From Spirosoma radiotolerans (lineage in GTDB: Bacteria > Bacteroidota > Bacteroidia > Cytophagales > Spirosomataceae), in contig NZ_CP010429.1 of assembly GCF_000974425.1 (NCBI RefSeq), forward strand, positions 6,930,001 through 6,994,000: a stretch of DNA of 64,000 bases, in the 5' to 3' direction. A model generated the notes under the pieces. It saw only the letters and a program-made list of their open reading frames with translations, did no database searches and was not told where the DNA came from. The position numbers were made by a program, and so were the translations under genes. Numbering within the stretch: position 1 is the first letter of the stretch; the number at the start of each line of letters is the position of its first letter. Of the stretch, positions 63,381 through 64,000 are shown one piece after another.

Positions 63381-64000
63381 TTACTCATTTTTGATGATCA
63401 CCCGAATATCACGGCTCTGTCCCCGGTCATCGGCGCAGGAGATTTTCAGCAGCCCCGGGCGTGGTTTGAAAAAGACCGCTTCCGTAGGTTTAGCCCGGCG
63501 GTAAAGCTTATCGTTTAAGTACCAGAACACGGTTTGCACACCCGTAGGAACCTGACAGGCCAACTCCAGTTCGGTCTGTTGTTTTGGGTTGATGAAGTAC
63601 TCACTTCCGTTATTCAGACTCGTGATCAGCGGCCCCGCCTGCTCTGCGTTCTGACTACCAAACACGCGTTCACAAGCGGGATTATGTGGCGGGACGGCTT
63701 CGATGGGAATACTGTGGCTTTGGTAAAACGCCCTGATTTCAGGGGATACATTCGGATAGTCCCGGCGTACCGCGCCAGAATCGGGCATACAATGGGCGCA
63801 GTAAGAGATTGTTCGGGCTTCGTTGGTGAAAACGGCTTTCCGGTGCTGGCATCGCCGATACCGGGAAATGCCCATGATGCAATAGTCGGTAACTGGATTC
63901 GTACAAAACTCACCCGGAACGTCGCCCGTTTCGGGGCAGATAAGTCGGCTGCTCAGTTTGGTGGCGGCTTTGGGTATCTTAAACCAACCCGTCGGTGCGT
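63381..64000 (-). CDS. pbpC: Penicillin-binding protein 1C, C-terminal part (5' end outside window)
   Basis: The frame is open to the right edge (last full codon at 63998), so only the C-terminal ~206 residues are seen; an internal ATG at 63875 is not the start. The segment PTGWFKIPKAATKLSSRLIC is the end of the transpeptidase region, followed by a Cys-rich insert (CPETGDVPGEFC, CQHR, CAHC). The C-terminal BiPBP_C beta-domain (ITSLNNGSEYFINP to CADDRGQSRDIRVII) is diagnostic for PBP1C. PBP1C is a peptidoglycan synthase of the periplasm. The Cys-rich insert is unusual in ordinary PBPs. Confidence 0.85.
   Translation of the reverse strand, partial: APTGWFKIPKAATKLSSRLICPETGDVPGEFCTNPVTDYCIMGISRYRRCQHRKAVFTNEARTISYCAHCMPDSGAVRRDYPNVSPEIRAFYQSHSIPIEAVPPHNPACERVFGSQNAEQAGPLITSLNNGSEYFINPKQQTELELACQVPTGVQTVFWYLNDKLYRRAKPTEAVFFKPRPGLLKISCADDRGQSRDIRVIIKNE

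Overview
The window looks like a chromosomal segment of a Bacteroidota bacterium, most likely a Spirosoma-like member of the Cytophagales. This rests on two SusC/SusD outer-membrane pairs, a FecR anti-sigma/ECF sigma pair, LytTR regulators with LytS-type kinases, a two-component propeller sensor, TAnnTTTG-type promoter boxes and few Shine-Dalgarno sites. The genus is an inference; no rRNA gene is present.

Layout. (1) 1-3.3 kb: the end of an ABC-2 permease fused to an M1 peptidase, closed by a strong terminator. (2) 3.4-12 kb: a peptide natural-product (RiPP) region. It holds two paralogous peptides with identical-length double-glycine leaders, a Cys-rich small protein, a LytTR regulator with two overlapping LytS-like kinases, a 43-residue candidate lanthipeptide precursor, a receiver-like protein lacking its phosphorylation residues, and a full-length LanB dehydratase. 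A direct repeat with 21-bp phase sits in front of the 43-residue peptide. No LanC, dedicated peptidase or exporter is visible. (3) 12.5-15 kb: an outer-membrane beta-barrel protein. (4) 15-31 kb, all on the minus strand: a sigma/anti-sigma-controlled uptake and catabolic locus. It encodes SusC with an STN domain, SusD, cytochrome c, a sugar dehydrogenase-like propeller, an amidohydrolase, a CBM9-like protein, RidA, an SMP-30 lactonase, a BASS-family transporter and a SelA/DgaE-like PLP enzyme. Most of the enzymes carry export signals, so I infer a largely periplasmic pathway that may oxidise and deaminate an (N-acyl) amino sugar. (5) 31-36.5 kb: a second SusC/SusD pair, then a 1.6-kb AT-rich gap with a 42-bp perfect palindrome. 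(6) 38-48.4 kb: a signalling island with a receiver-kinase protein, a GAF/PAS kinase, a LytTR regulator and a propeller sensor kinase; the two large kinases share the same C-terminal PAS-HisKA-HATPase module. (7) 48.7-49.5 kb: a heavily decayed tyrosine integrase beside tRNA-Pro(GGG), the scar of an old integrative element. (8) 49.5-64 kb: housekeeping and envelope genes, namely two tandem M1 peptidases, gamma-carbonic anhydrase with a HupE-like membrane protein, an Asp/Arg/Asn/Ser-rich lipoprotein, and an alpha-2-macroglobulin next to pbpC with an NTF2-like gene between them.

The strongest candidates for something undescribed are the RiPP region (3.4-12 kb) and the exported amino-sugar-like pathway (15-31 kb). 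All family assignments come from reading the translated sequences; no database search was run.
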